NCBI GenBank assembly: GCA_023387085.1
Contig: JAEWIL010000186.1
Span: 1-59,216, forward strand
Reading direction: 5' to 3'
From: Pseudomonadota bacterium
GTDB lineage: Bacteria; Pseudomonadota; Alphaproteobacteria; Sphingomonadales; Sphingomonadaceae
DNA length: 59,216 bases
Shown: piece by piece, positions 25,583 to 34,681 of the stretch
How the letters are laid out: each line of letters begins with the position of its first letter
Position numbering within the stretch: position 1 is the first letter of the stretch
Made by a program: the position numbers and the translations under genes
The notes under the pieces: model-generated
Database searches by the model: none
The model's input: only the letters and a program-made list of their open reading frames with translations
Told to the model about the DNA's origin: nothing

Positions 25583-27424
25583 ATGCTGAAACAATTGGCC
25601 GTCGGGGGGGGCGCTCCGCCTTTCGTGCTGCTCGACGATGCGCGGCGTATGGGCGCGGTGCCGGCGCGGCTGTTCCGCAATCCGGTCGGCACACTCGTTG
25701 CGAAGGATGCGGCCGAGATTCCCGCGCTCCTCGGCGCGCTCGATCTGGCGCGGTCGCGCGGTCTCCACGCGGCGGGCTATCTCGCCTATGAATCGGGCCG
25801 GGGGCTGGCGCCGGCGTGGCGCGGTGCGGTCGGTGCTGTTCGCGATCCGGACATGCCGCTCGGCTGGTTCGGATTGTTCGAGACGGTCGAGCGGATCGAC
25901 GCCGACGCGGTAGAGAGCCTGCTTCCCGATCCGGCGGGCGCATGGGTCGGGGCTCCCCGTCCGCGTATCGCCCGGGCGGACTATCTGGCGGCCGTCGAGC
26001 GTACGCTATCCTATATCCGCGCCGGCGACATCTATCAGGCGAATCTCACCTTCCGCGCGGATATCCCTTTTGCGGGCGATCCACTGGCTATCTACGCGCG
26101 GCTGCGGCGGACGGCGCGCGCGGGCTATGGCGGCTTCATCTGGACCGGCGAGCGGGCCATCGCGTCGCTGTCACCCGAGCTGTTTTTCGCGCTGCGCGGG
26201 TCCGAGGTCATGGCGCGGCCGATGAAGGGGACGGCCGAGCGGCTGACCGGCCCGGATGCCGACGCGGCGGCGGCGCGCGAACTGGCGACAGACCCCAAGC
26301 AGCGCGCCGAAAATCTGATGATCGTCGACCTGATCCGCAACGATTTGTCACGCGTCGCGGCGCCGGGGACTGTTGCCGTGCCCGAGCTGTTTCGCGTCGA
26401 AAGCTTTCCGACGATCCACCAGCTCGTATCCGACGTGACCGCCAGGTTGCCGGAAGGGACAGGCGCGGTCGACGTGCTGCGCGCCGCCTTTCCCTGCGGG
26501 TCGATCACCGGCGCTCCGAAGGTCCGCGCCATGGAAATCATCGACGAGCTGGAGGTCGAAGCGCGGGGGCTCTACACAGGTTCGATCGGCTTTATCGAGC
26601 CGGGAGGCCACGCGGCCTTCAACGTTGCGATCCGGACGCTGGTGTTTCCGAGCGCAATTCCTTCGCAGAGCGACTTGCAGGACGGCGCGGCTTGCGCCAC
26701 GCTGGGACTGGGGTCCGGAATCGTCGCCGATAGCCAGCCGGCGGAAGAATGGCGCGAATGTCTGGCCAAGGGGGAATTTGTGAGCGCAGCCGGCGAAAGC
26801 TTCGACCTGATCGAGACGATGTTGTTCGATCCGGTCGAGGGCGTCCAGCGACTGGAGGGCCATCTCGCGCGAATGAAGGCGAGCGCCGGCGCACTCGATT
26901 TCGTTTTCGACCGCCACGGTGCGCGCAACAGCTTGCAATCGGCAACCTTTCGCTTGCGGAGTGCAGCGCGGGTGCGGATGCGGCTCGCGCGGTCGGGCGC
27001 GCTCGCGGTCGAGGTGTCGCCGCTGCCGCGGCTCGCCGAATTGCCGGTGCCCGTCGCGGTGCGCCCGGCACCGATCGCTCCGCACGATTTTCGCCTCGCG
27101 CACAAGACCAGCCTGCGTGCCGACTATGACGCGGCGCGCATCGAAAGCGGAACCGCCGAGGTCATCTTCGTCGACGAACCGGGCTTCGTCACCGAGGGCA
27201 GCTGGAGCAATATCTTCGTCGAGCGCGACGGCCAGTTGTTGACGCCGCCGTTGGCGCTCGGGCTGCTTCCCGGGGTGTTGCGCGCCGAACTGATCGAAAA
27301 GGGCCGCGCGGTCGAATCGCATCTGCGGATCGCCGATCTGGAAGGGGGCTTCTTCATCGGCAATTCGCTGCGCGGATTGATCCCGGCGCGGCTGGCCGGC
27401 ACCGCGGCATCGCCGATAGGCTGA
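25583..27424 (+). CDS. pabBC: Fused aminodeoxychorismate synthase component I and aminodeoxychorismate lyase
   Basis: A 613-residue bifunctional enzyme for p-aminobenzoate in folate synthesis. Residues 1-385 are the PabB half: YIRAGDIYQANLTFR, SPELFFALRG, PMKGTAERLTG, DLIRNDLSRVA, PCGSITGAPKVRAMEIIDELE and YTGSIGF. Residues 400-613 are the class IV PLP lyase: FDLIETMLFDP, the PLP lysine in LAHKTSLRADYD, and FVTEGSWSNIFVE. The fusion means both steps occur in one chain; the PabA glutaminase is not in the window. The Shine-Dalgarno before the ATG is weak. Confidence 0.93.
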   Translation: MLKQLAVGGGAPPFVLLDDARRMGAVPARLFRNPVGTLVAKDAAEIPALLGALDLARSRGLHAAGYLAYESGRGLAPAWRGAVGAVRDPDMPLGWFGLFETVERIDADAVESLLPDPAGAWVGAPRPRIARADYLAAVERTLSYIRAGDIYQANLTFRADIPFAGDPLAIYARLRRTARAGYGGFIWTGERAIASLSPELFFALRGSEVMARPMKGTAERLTGPDADAAAARELATDPKQRAENLMIVDLIRNDLSRVAAPGTVAVPELFRVESFPTIHQLVSDVTARLPEGTGAVDVLRAAFPCGSITGAPKVRAMEIIDELEVEARGLYTGSIGFIEPGGHAAFNVAIRTLVFPSAIPSQSDLQDGAACATLGLGSGIVADSQPAEEWRECLAKGEFVSAAGESFDLIETMLFDPVEGVQRLEGHLARMKASAGALDFVFDRHGARNSLQSATFRLRSAARVRMRLARSGALAVEVSPLPRLAELPVPVAVRPAPIAPHDFRLAHKTSLRADYDAARIESGTAEVIFVDEPGFVTEGSWSNIFVERDGQLLTPPLALGLLPGVLRAELIEKGRAVESHLRIADLEGGFFIGNSLRGLIPARLAGTAASPIG

Positions 27425-27539
27425 ACTGTCTGCTGCATAGGTAAATTATCAAGCAGCGCGCTTGCGAATTGGGAATAGAGGCTTTAGGCGCGGCCGCGCG
27501 CAATTTCCTGTCCATTCGTCCGCGAAGGAACGCCTCTCC

Positions 27540-28751
27540 ATGTCGCTGAAGCCTCACGTCTCCGCTGCCCTCAATCGCATCCAGCCCTCGGCAACGCTCG
27601 CGATGACCGCGCGCGTGACCAAGCTGAAAGCGGAAGGCGTCGATGTGATCGGCCTCAGTGCCGGCGAACCCGATTTCGACACGCCCGATTTCGTCAAGGA
27701 AGCGGCGATCGAGGCGATCCGCAACGGACAGACCAAATATACGCTCGTCGACGGCACGATCGCCCTCAAGGAAGCGATCCGCGGCAAGTTCCGCCGCGAC
27801 AACGGACTCGACTTCGGGCTCGACCAGATTTCGGTCAACGTCGGCGGCAAGCACACCTTGTTCAACGCGCTCGTCGCGACCGTCGATCCGGGCGACGAGG
27901 TGATCATTCCTGCGCCCTATTGGGTCAGCTATCCCGACATCGTCGCCTTTGCGGGCGGCACGCCGGTGATCGTCGAAGGAACCGCGGCGCAAAACTACAA
28001 GATCACCCCCGCGCAGCTCGACGCCGCCATTACGCCGAAGACGCGCTGGGTGATGTTCAACTCGCCGTCGAACCCGTCGGGCGCCGCCTATTCGCCCGAG
28101 GAACTCGACGCGCTGGGCGAAGTGATCCGCCGTCACCCGCATGTGATGGTGATGACCGACGATATGTACGAGCATGTCTGGTACGCCGATTTCGCTTTCA
28201 CCACGTTGGCGCAGCGCTGCCCCGACCTGATCGACCGCATCCTGACGGTGAACGGCTGTTCGAAAGCCTATGCGATGACCGGCTGGCGCATCGGCTATGC
28301 CGGCGGTCCGGCGTGGATCATCAAGGCGATGGGCAAGCTGCAGTCGCAATCGACGTCGAACCCCTGCTCGATCGCGCAAGCGGCGGCGGCAGCGGCCCTC
28401 GGCGGGCCGCAGCAGTTCCTCGACGACCGCAACGCCGCGTTCAGGAAGCGCCGCGACATGGTCGTCGCGATGCTCAACGACGCGCCGGGGCTGAACTGCC
28501 CCGTTCCCGATGGCGCTTTCTATGTCTATCCCGACGCGAGCGGCTGCATGGGCAAGACGACCCCCGACGGCAAGCGGATCGACAGCGACGAAGCGCTGAT
28601 CGACTATTTCCTCGACGCGGCGAAGGTCGCGGCAGTGCACGGCGGCGCCTTCGGCCTGTCGCCCGCGTTCCGCGTTTCCTATGCAACGTCGGAGGCGGTG
28701 CTCAAGGAAGCGTGCGTGCGCATTCAGCAGGCCTGCGCCGCGTTGAGCTGA
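27540..28751 (+). CDS. aspC: Aspartate-type class I aminotransferase
   Basis: A 403-residue PLP aminotransferase of subgroup I-beta/AAT-1b type. Seen: GLSAGEPDFDTPDF near the N-terminus, FNSPSNPSGAAYS, the PLP lysine region NGCSKAYAMTGWRIGY, and FRVSYATS near the end. It most likely transfers amino groups between aspartate and 2-oxoglutarate, possibly also prephenate. The ATG at 27540 is supported by AAGGAA ten bases upstream and by the conserved MSLKPHVS start. Confidence 0.93.
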   Translation: MSLKPHVSAALNRIQPSATLAMTARVTKLKAEGVDVIGLSAGEPDFDTPDFVKEAAIEAIRNGQTKYTLVDGTIALKEAIRGKFRRDNGLDFGLDQISVNVGGKHTLFNALVATVDPGDEVIIPAPYWVSYPDIVAFAGGTPVIVEGTAAQNYKITPAQLDAAITPKTRWVMFNSPSNPSGAAYSPEELDALGEVIRRHPHVMVMTDDMYEHVWYADFAFTTLAQRCPDLIDRILTVNGCSKAYAMTGWRIGYAGGPAWIIKAMGKLQSQSTSNPCSIAQAAAAAALGGPQQFLDDRNAAFRKRRDMVVAMLNDAPGLNCPVPDGAFYVYPDASGCMGKTTPDGKRIDSDEALIDYFLDAAKVAAVHGGAFGLSPAFRVSYATSEAVLKEACVRIQQACAALS

Positions 28752-28783
28752 GCCGGCCTGCCGCTTTGCTGAACGCCGCACGA

Positions 28784-28803
28784 CCGTCCGGTTCACCGGA
28801 TGG
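28784..28803 (+). terminator. Possible terminator hairpin after aspC
   Basis: Arms CCGTCCGG and CCGGATGG pair with one wobble around a TTCA loop, 32 bases after the aspC stop. There is no U-run. Confidence 0.3.
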
Positions 28804-28924
28804 TAAGCCCCGCGCTGTATAGGTGATCGCCGTCACTGACGGATGGCAGGGGGCGCGCCATATCGACGGTGTAACCGGAGCGACGACTCCACCGAATATG
28901 GCGATATGGAAAAAAGAGGCCCCT

Positions 28925-29032
28925 ATGCTCACCCTTCTCCGCTCCGACTGGTTTCCGACCATGCTCACCGGCTTCGCGCTCGGTGGTCTGGCCATCCTGT
29001 TCCAGCAGCCGGCGCTCGCGGCGCTGGGATGA
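28925..29032 (+). CDS. 35-residue single-pass membrane peptide coupled to msrA
   Basis: Starts MLTLLRSDWFPTMLTGF, contains one hydrophobic segment (about residues 10-34) and ends PALAALG. AAAGAGG lies five bases before the ATG. Its stop overlaps the msrA start as ATGA, so translation is coupled. I do not know the family. An inverted repeat CGCCATAT/ATATGGCG precedes it (about 28857-28904). Confidence 0.6.
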   Translation: MLTLLRSDWFPTMLTGFALGGLAILFQQPALAALG

Positions 29033-29703
29033 AGCGCGTGCGGCGTGTCGTCGCCGCGCTGCTTGCCGCGCCGCTCCTCGCGCAATGCGCACCGGCGCAG
29101 GCCGAAAGCGTGATAAAGCTGCCTGCCGCGGCCTATGATCCCGCCGTCAAGGCCAAGCGCGCCACCGCGGTATTGGCCGGCGGCTGTTTCTGGGGTGTCG
29201 AGGGCGTCTTCTCGAACGTGAAAGGCGTGATCTCGGTCGAATCGGGTTATCATGGCGGCGCCAGGGCAACGGCGAAATATGAACTTACGCACGACGGGCG
29301 ATCGGGGCACGCGGAAGCAGTGCGGATTGTCTATGACCCGACGCAGGTCAGCTATGGCACGTTGCTTCGCGTGCTGTTCTCCGTCGTCGCAGACCCCACG
29401 TTGAAGAATCGTCAGGGGCCGGATGTGGGCACCCAATATCGCGCCGCCATCGTGCCGGTGGACGCGGTGCAGCGGCAGGTCGCAACCGCCTACCTCGCGC
29501 AGATCGGCAAGGGCGGATATTTCGCGAAACCGGTCATCGTGCCGATTGAAAGCTACAAGACCTTCTATCCGGCCGAAGCCAATCACCAGAATTTCATGCG
29601 GCTGAATCCGGCGAACCCCTATATCGTCCGCTGGGATGCGCCCAAGCTGGCGGCGTTGAAGCGCCTGTTTCCCGCCTTGGTCCGGTCGACCCCCGCACCG
29701 TAA
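29029..29703 (+). CDS. msrA: Exported peptide-methionine (S)-S-oxide reductase
   Basis: A 224-residue MsrA that repairs methionine-S-sulfoxide. The catalytic motif GGCFWGVEGVF is intact, followed by ESGYHGG, the HAEAV region and GTQYRAAI. Unlike the cytosolic form it has an N-terminal signal (MKRVRRVVAALLAAPLLA), so it should work in the periplasm. LAQC at the signal end is a poor lipobox. A resolving Cys near the C-terminus is not seen, so regeneration must use another thiol. It overlaps the upstream 35-codon ORF by ATGA. Confidence 0.93.
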   Translation: MKRVRRVVAALLAAPLLAQCAPAQAESVIKLPAAAYDPAVKAKRATAVLAGGCFWGVEGVFSNVKGVISVESGYHGGARATAKYELTHDGRSGHAEAVRIVYDPTQVSYGTLLRVLFSVVADPTLKNRQGPDVGTQYRAAIVPVDAVQRQVATAYLAQIGKGGYFAKPVIVPIESYKTFYPAEANHQNFMRLNPANPYIVRWDAPKLAALKRLFPALVRSTPAP

Positions 29704-29839
29704 ATACGGCCGTTCCGCCGCTCATCGCGTGTGCGGAATCATTCGTCGCAAATCGCTGGCCCGGCCCGCACGGCTGCGGGACGGATGACCCGACTAAAAG
29801 GGTCGGTAAAATATAGACGGTCGCGGCCGCGGGGTTGGA

Positions 29840-30994
29840 ATGAAGGTACAATATTCGGGCAGGCCATTGCTCGGCATGATTATCGGCGCGGGCCTTCTCG
29901 CCGGGTGCGTCAGCAGCGCGGCGATCGTGCCGCCCCCGCGTCAGGCGCAGCCCGCGCATCCCGGCACCCACACCGGTTCGGGTGCCGTCACCGTTCCGAT
30001 CGGGCCGCCTGTCCGGTCGTCGGCCGCCCCGCCGCCGCGCGGGACGCTCGATCCGGGGTTTCGCCGGCCGGCCCCCGGGCTCAACGATCGCATCGCCGCG
30101 CTGTGGCGCGCCTTCCCCGGCAAGACCGGCATCGCGGTCCAGCGCATCGACGGCGAATGGGCAATCGCACAACGCGGCGACGAACTGTTTCCGCAGCAGA
30201 GCGTGTCGAAGCTGTGGGTGGCGATGAGCATTCTCGACGCGGTCGACAATGGCCGGATCGGCCTGGACCAGAAAGTCCGCATCGGCCCCGAGGATCTTGT
30301 GGTCTTCCATCAGCCGCTCGCGGCGCGCGTCCGTTCCGAGGGGTCGGTGACGATGAGCGTCCGCGACCTGATCGAGACCGCGATTACCCACAGCGACAAT
30401 CTGGCGAACGACAGCCTGCTCCGCACTGTCGGCGGACCCACGGCGGTGCGCGCCTTCATCGCGAAGAAGGATCTCGGCTCGATCCGCTTTGGCCCTGGCG
30501 AACGGCTGCTCCAGAGCGGAACCGCCGGGCTCACCTGGCAGCAAAGCTATTCGATCGGCCGCAATTTCCAGACCGCGCGCGCGGCGTTGCCGCTGGCGAC
30601 GCGGCAGGCGGCGATGAACAAGTATCTCGCCGATCCGGTCGACGGCGCGAGTCCCTCCGCGATCGCAAGCGCGCTGACGCGGCTTGCGCGCGGCACTTTG
30701 CTGTCGCCTGCCTCGACCGATTATCTGCTCGGCGTGATGACGCGGACCCGCAGTGGCCCCCAGCGGTTGAAGGCGGGGCTGCCGGCGGGCTGGACCTTCC
30801 TGCACAAGACCGGCACCGGACAGGATCTGAACGGGATGACCGCGGGCTATAACGACATCGGCATCGCGACCGCGCCCGACGGCACACGCTATGCGATCGT
30901 CGTCATGATGGGCAGCACGACGTCGTCGATTCCGGCTCGCATGCAGTTGATGCAAGCGGTATCAGGCGCCGTCGCAGAATTTCACGGAAGATGA
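29840..30994 (+). CDS. Class A beta-lactamase-like serine hydrolase, lipoprotein
   Basis: A 384-residue lipoprotein (lipobox LAGC, Cys23) with a Pro-rich linker to residue 80, then a class A beta-lactamase fold. Catalytic motifs: S121-VS-K124 (QSVSKLW), S185-DN (HSDNLAND), and K323-TG (LHKTGTGQ). Glu221 in GERLLQ lies 36 residues after the SDN Ser, matching Glu166 spacing, with Gln where Asn170 is usual. About 30-35 extra residues follow before the DGASPSAIASAL helix, an enlarged omega-loop region. It may hydrolyse beta-lactams or a peptidoglycan substrate. A small lipoprotein gene follows directly. Confidence 0.82.
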   Translation: MKVQYSGRPLLGMIIGAGLLAGCVSSAAIVPPPRQAQPAHPGTHTGSGAVTVPIGPPVRSSAAPPPRGTLDPGFRRPAPGLNDRIAALWRAFPGKTGIAVQRIDGEWAIAQRGDELFPQQSVSKLWVAMSILDAVDNGRIGLDQKVRIGPEDLVVFHQPLAARVRSEGSVTMSVRDLIETAITHSDNLANDSLLRTVGGPTAVRAFIAKKDLGSIRFGPGERLLQSGTAGLTWQQSYSIGRNFQTARAALPLATRQAAMNKYLADPVDGASPSAIASALTRLARGTLLSPASTDYLLGVMTRTRSGPQRLKAGLPAGWTFLHKTGTGQDLNGMTAGYNDIGIATAPDGTRYAIVVMMGSTTSSIPARMQLMQAVSGAVAEFHGR

Positions 30995-31000
30995 TTGCCG

Positions 31001-31312
31001 ATGAAAATTGTCGTGCTGCCCCTGATCGCCGCCTCGCTGATGCTCGCGGGCTGTGCCACCCCCGAAACGCGGCTGCGTAACGGTCTGCATAACGCCGGAT
31101 TGTCGGAGCGGATGTCGGCGTGCATGGCTGAGCGGATGGTCGACCGGTTGTCGCTCGTCCAGCTTCGCCGGCTGTCGGCGCTGGGCAGCCTGAAGGACAA
31201 GAGGATCGCCGATCTGTCGCTCGACCAGTTCTTCCACAAGGTGCGCGGACTCAAGGATCCGGAGATTCTGACGGTGACGACCAGTTCGGCCGCGCTTTGC
31301 GCGCTGCGCTGA
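31001..31312 (+). CDS. Small lipoprotein, unknown function
   Basis: A 103-residue protein with lipoprotein signal MKIVVLPLIAASLMLAGC and a helical body (ERMSACMAERMVDRLSLVQLRRL). Three further Cys are present. The ATG at 31001 starts six bases after the stop of the beta-lactamase-like gene, so both are co-transcribed and both are lipoproteins. Family not recognised with confidence. Confidence 0.75.
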   Translation: MKIVVLPLIAASLMLAGCATPETRLRNGLHNAGLSERMSACMAERMVDRLSLVQLRRLSALGSLKDKRIADLSLDQFFHKVRGLKDPEILTVTTSSAALCALR

Positions 31313-31437
31313 TCGCCTGGCCCGGCCTTTCGGCAATCCAAGATTTTCTGGGCGCGGCAGGGGTAGCCTTGCCGCGCAACTTGTGCTTATGCGGCGCCAA
31401 CTTTCCCCTTCCCAGAGTCGAAAGGCCGGCAGATCCC

Positions 31438-32646
<1,209 letters not shown>

Positions 32647-32654
32647 TAGAAACT

Positions 32655-32840
32655 CAACCCTCTCCCGTTGCGGGAGAGGGATACGGAGACTTGCGAGCTT
32701 GCTCGCCAGTCGAAGCTGGGTGAGGGGTTGCGAACCCTAGGCTCGCGCGGCGCAAGGCGCCGCCCACCCTCATCCAAGTCCGCCTGATCGCCTGCGGCGA
32801 TAAGGCTCCCTATCCTTCTCCCTTATGGGAGAAGGGAGCT
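32655..32840. repeat. Mosaic of hairpin repeats between sucC and etfB
   Basis: Two strong hairpins mark its ends: CCCTCTCCCG/CGGGAGAGGG (32658-32680, 3-base loop) and CCTTCTCCC/GGGAGAAGG (32814-32835, loop TTAT). Between them lie further short palindromes and G/C-rich motifs such as GGGTGAGGGG and CCACCCTCATCC. This is a dispersed alphaproteobacterial repeat type and also serves as the likely sucC terminator. Confidence 0.75.
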
Positions 32841-32843
32841 AGG

Positions 32844-32872
32844 TTGACGTTTACGTAAAGCGCAACTATGAC
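32844..32872 (+). promoter_or_regulatory. etfBA promoter with overlapping LiuR/MerR-like operator
   Basis: TTGACG (-35), exactly 17 bases, then TATGAC (-10), with the start near 32879. The operator-like TTGACGTTTACGTAAA (32844-32859) covers the -35 and the spacer. It differs from the perfect palindrome at 9046 in three positions. Confidence 0.65.
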
Positions 32873-32907
32873 GCAGCGCACAATTTGTTGAGAGGAGCTT
32901 TTAGCCC

Positions 32908-33657
32908 ATGAAAATCCTCGTCCCCGTGAAGCGGGTGCTCGATTATAACGTGAAGCCGCGGGTGAAGGCCGACGGCAGCGGCGTTGACCTCGCCAATGTG
33001 AAGATGTCGATGAACCCGTTCGACGAGATCGGTATCGAGGAAGCGATTCGCCTGAAGGAAAAGGGCGTCGCCACCGAGGTCGTCGCGGTGAGTGTCGGTC
33101 CGGCGAAGGCGCAGGAAACACTGCGTACCGCGCTCGCGATGGGCGCGGACCGCGCGATCCTGGTCCAGACCGACGATGACGTCGAACCGCTCGCGCTGGC
33201 GAAGATTTTCAAGGCGATTGCCGATACCGAACAGCCCGGCCTTGTCATTCTCGGCAAGCAGGCGATCGACGGCGACAACAACCAGACCGGCCAGATGCTC
33301 GCAGCCCTGACCGGCTGGCCGCAGGGCACCTTTGCCAGCGCGGTCAATGTCGAGGGCGATAGCGTCAGCGTGACCCGCGAAGTCGATGGCGGTCTGGAAA
33401 CGGTGAAGCTGAAGCTGCCCGCGATCGTCACCACCGACCTGCGTCTGAACGAGCCGCGCTATGCGTCGCTGCCGAACATCATGAAGGCGAAGTCGAAGCC
33501 GCTCGATACCAAGTCGCCCGCCGATTACGGCGTCGACACGGCGCCGCGTGTCAAGACGGTCAAGGTTTCGGAGCCGCCCGTCCGCTCGGCGGGCGTCAAG
33601 GTCGCCGATGTCGATGAACTGGTTGCCAAGCTGAAGGCGATGGGAGTGCATTCATGA
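32908..33657 (+). CDS. etfB: Electron transfer flavoprotein beta subunit
   Basis: A 249-residue ETF beta subunit that binds AMP and with EtfA passes electrons from acyl-CoA dehydrogenases to ETF-ubiquinone oxidoreductase. Seen: MKILVPVKRVLDYNVKPRV, MNPFDEIGIEEAIRLKE, GKQAIDGDNNQTGQMLAAL and LRLNEPRYASLPNIMKAK, the recognition and signature region. GAGAGGAG precedes the ATG. The stop overlaps the etfA start as ATGA. Confidence 0.97.
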   Translation: MKILVPVKRVLDYNVKPRVKADGSGVDLANVKMSMNPFDEIGIEEAIRLKEKGVATEVVAVSVGPAKAQETLRTALAMGADRAILVQTDDDVEPLALAKIFKAIADTEQPGLVILGKQAIDGDNNQTGQMLAALTGWPQGTFASAVNVEGDSVSVTREVDGGLETVKLKLPAIVTTDLRLNEPRYASLPNIMKAKSKPLDTKSPADYGVDTAPRVKTVKVSEPPVRSAGVKVADVDELVAKLKAMGVHS

Positions 33658-34583
33658 AAACGCTCGTTTGGGTCGAACATGACGGCAGCGCCGTCAAGGA
33701 CGCCACGCTCGCCGCGGTGACCGCCGCGTCGAAGCTCGGTGAAGTCCATTTGCTCGTCGCCGGTAGCGGCGTCGACGGCGTCGCCAAGGCCGCGGCCGGA
33801 ATCGCCGGCGTAGGCAAGGTGCATGTCGCCGATAATGCCGCGTTCGCGCATAACCTGCCCGAAAATATCGCGCCGCTCGTTGCCGACCTCATGGGTTCGC
33901 ACGATGCGTTCGTCGCGCCCGCGACGACCACCGGCAAGAATATCGCGCCGCGCGTCGCCGCGCTGCTCGATGTCATGCAGATTTCGGAAATCCTGTCGGT
34001 CGAAGGTCCGAAAACCTTCACCCGCCCGATCTACGCCGGCAACGCCATCGCGACCGTCGAATCGTCCGATGCGAAGCTGGTCCTGACCGTTCGCGGCACC
34101 GCGTTCGACAAGGCGGCTGCCACCGGCGGCTCGGGTGCGGTCGAAGCCGTGTCGGCCGGCGGCGATGCCGGCATCTCGAGCTTCGTCGGCGCCGAGATCG
34201 CCAAGCAGGACCGTCCAGAGCTGACCTCGGCGAAGATCATCGTGTCGGGTGGCCGCGCGCTGGGTTCGAGCGAGAAGTATCAGGAAGTCATCGTCCCGCT
34301 CGCCGACAAGCTCGGCGCTGCGCTCGGCGCCAGCCGCGCCGCGGTCGATGCGGGCTATGTCCCCAACGACTATCAGGTCGGCCAGACCGGCAAGATCGTC
34401 GCGCCGGAAGTCTATTTCGCGATCGGCATTTCGGGCGCGATCCAGCATCTCGCCGGCATGAAGGATTCGAAGACGATCGTCGCGATCAACAAGGACGAGG
34501 ATGCCCCGATCTTCCAGGTCGCCGACCTCGGCCTCGTCGCCGATCTGTTCAACGCCGTCCCGGACCTGACCGCGAAGATCTGA
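33654..34583 (+). CDS. etfA: Electron transfer flavoprotein alpha subunit
   Basis: A 309-residue ETF alpha subunit carrying FAD. The C-terminal FAD domain is complete: SGGRALGSSEKYQEVIVPLA, GASRAAVDAGYVPNDYQVGQTGK, YFAIGISGAIQHLAGM and NKDEDAPIFQVADLGLV. Translationally coupled to etfB and ended by a strong terminator. Confidence 0.97.
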   Translation: MKTLVWVEHDGSAVKDATLAAVTAASKLGEVHLLVAGSGVDGVAKAAAGIAGVGKVHVADNAAFAHNLPENIAPLVADLMGSHDAFVAPATTTGKNIAPRVAALLDVMQISEILSVEGPKTFTRPIYAGNAIATVESSDAKLVLTVRGTAFDKAAATGGSGAVEAVSAGGDAGISSFVGAEIAKQDRPELTSAKIIVSGGRALGSSEKYQEVIVPLADKLGAALGASRAAVDAGYVPNDYQVGQTGKIVAPEVYFAIGISGAIQHLAGMKDSKTIVAINKDEDAPIFQVADLGLVADLFNAVPDLTAKI

Positions 34584-34606
34584 TTCTGGGCGAGAATAGG
34601 AATGCA

Positions 34607-34640
34607 AAAGGGCGGTCCCGGCGGGGCCGCCCTTTTTCTT
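34607..34640 (+). terminator. Rho-independent terminator of etfBA
   Basis: Thirteen-base arms AAAGGGCGGTCCC and GGGGCCGCCCTTT around a 3-base loop, followed by TTCTT, 24 bases after the etfA stop. The clearest intrinsic terminator in the window. Confidence 0.92.
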
Positions 34641-34681
34641 TGGTCGCGCGCTGCTAGCATCTCCCGAAAATGGGAGGCGGC

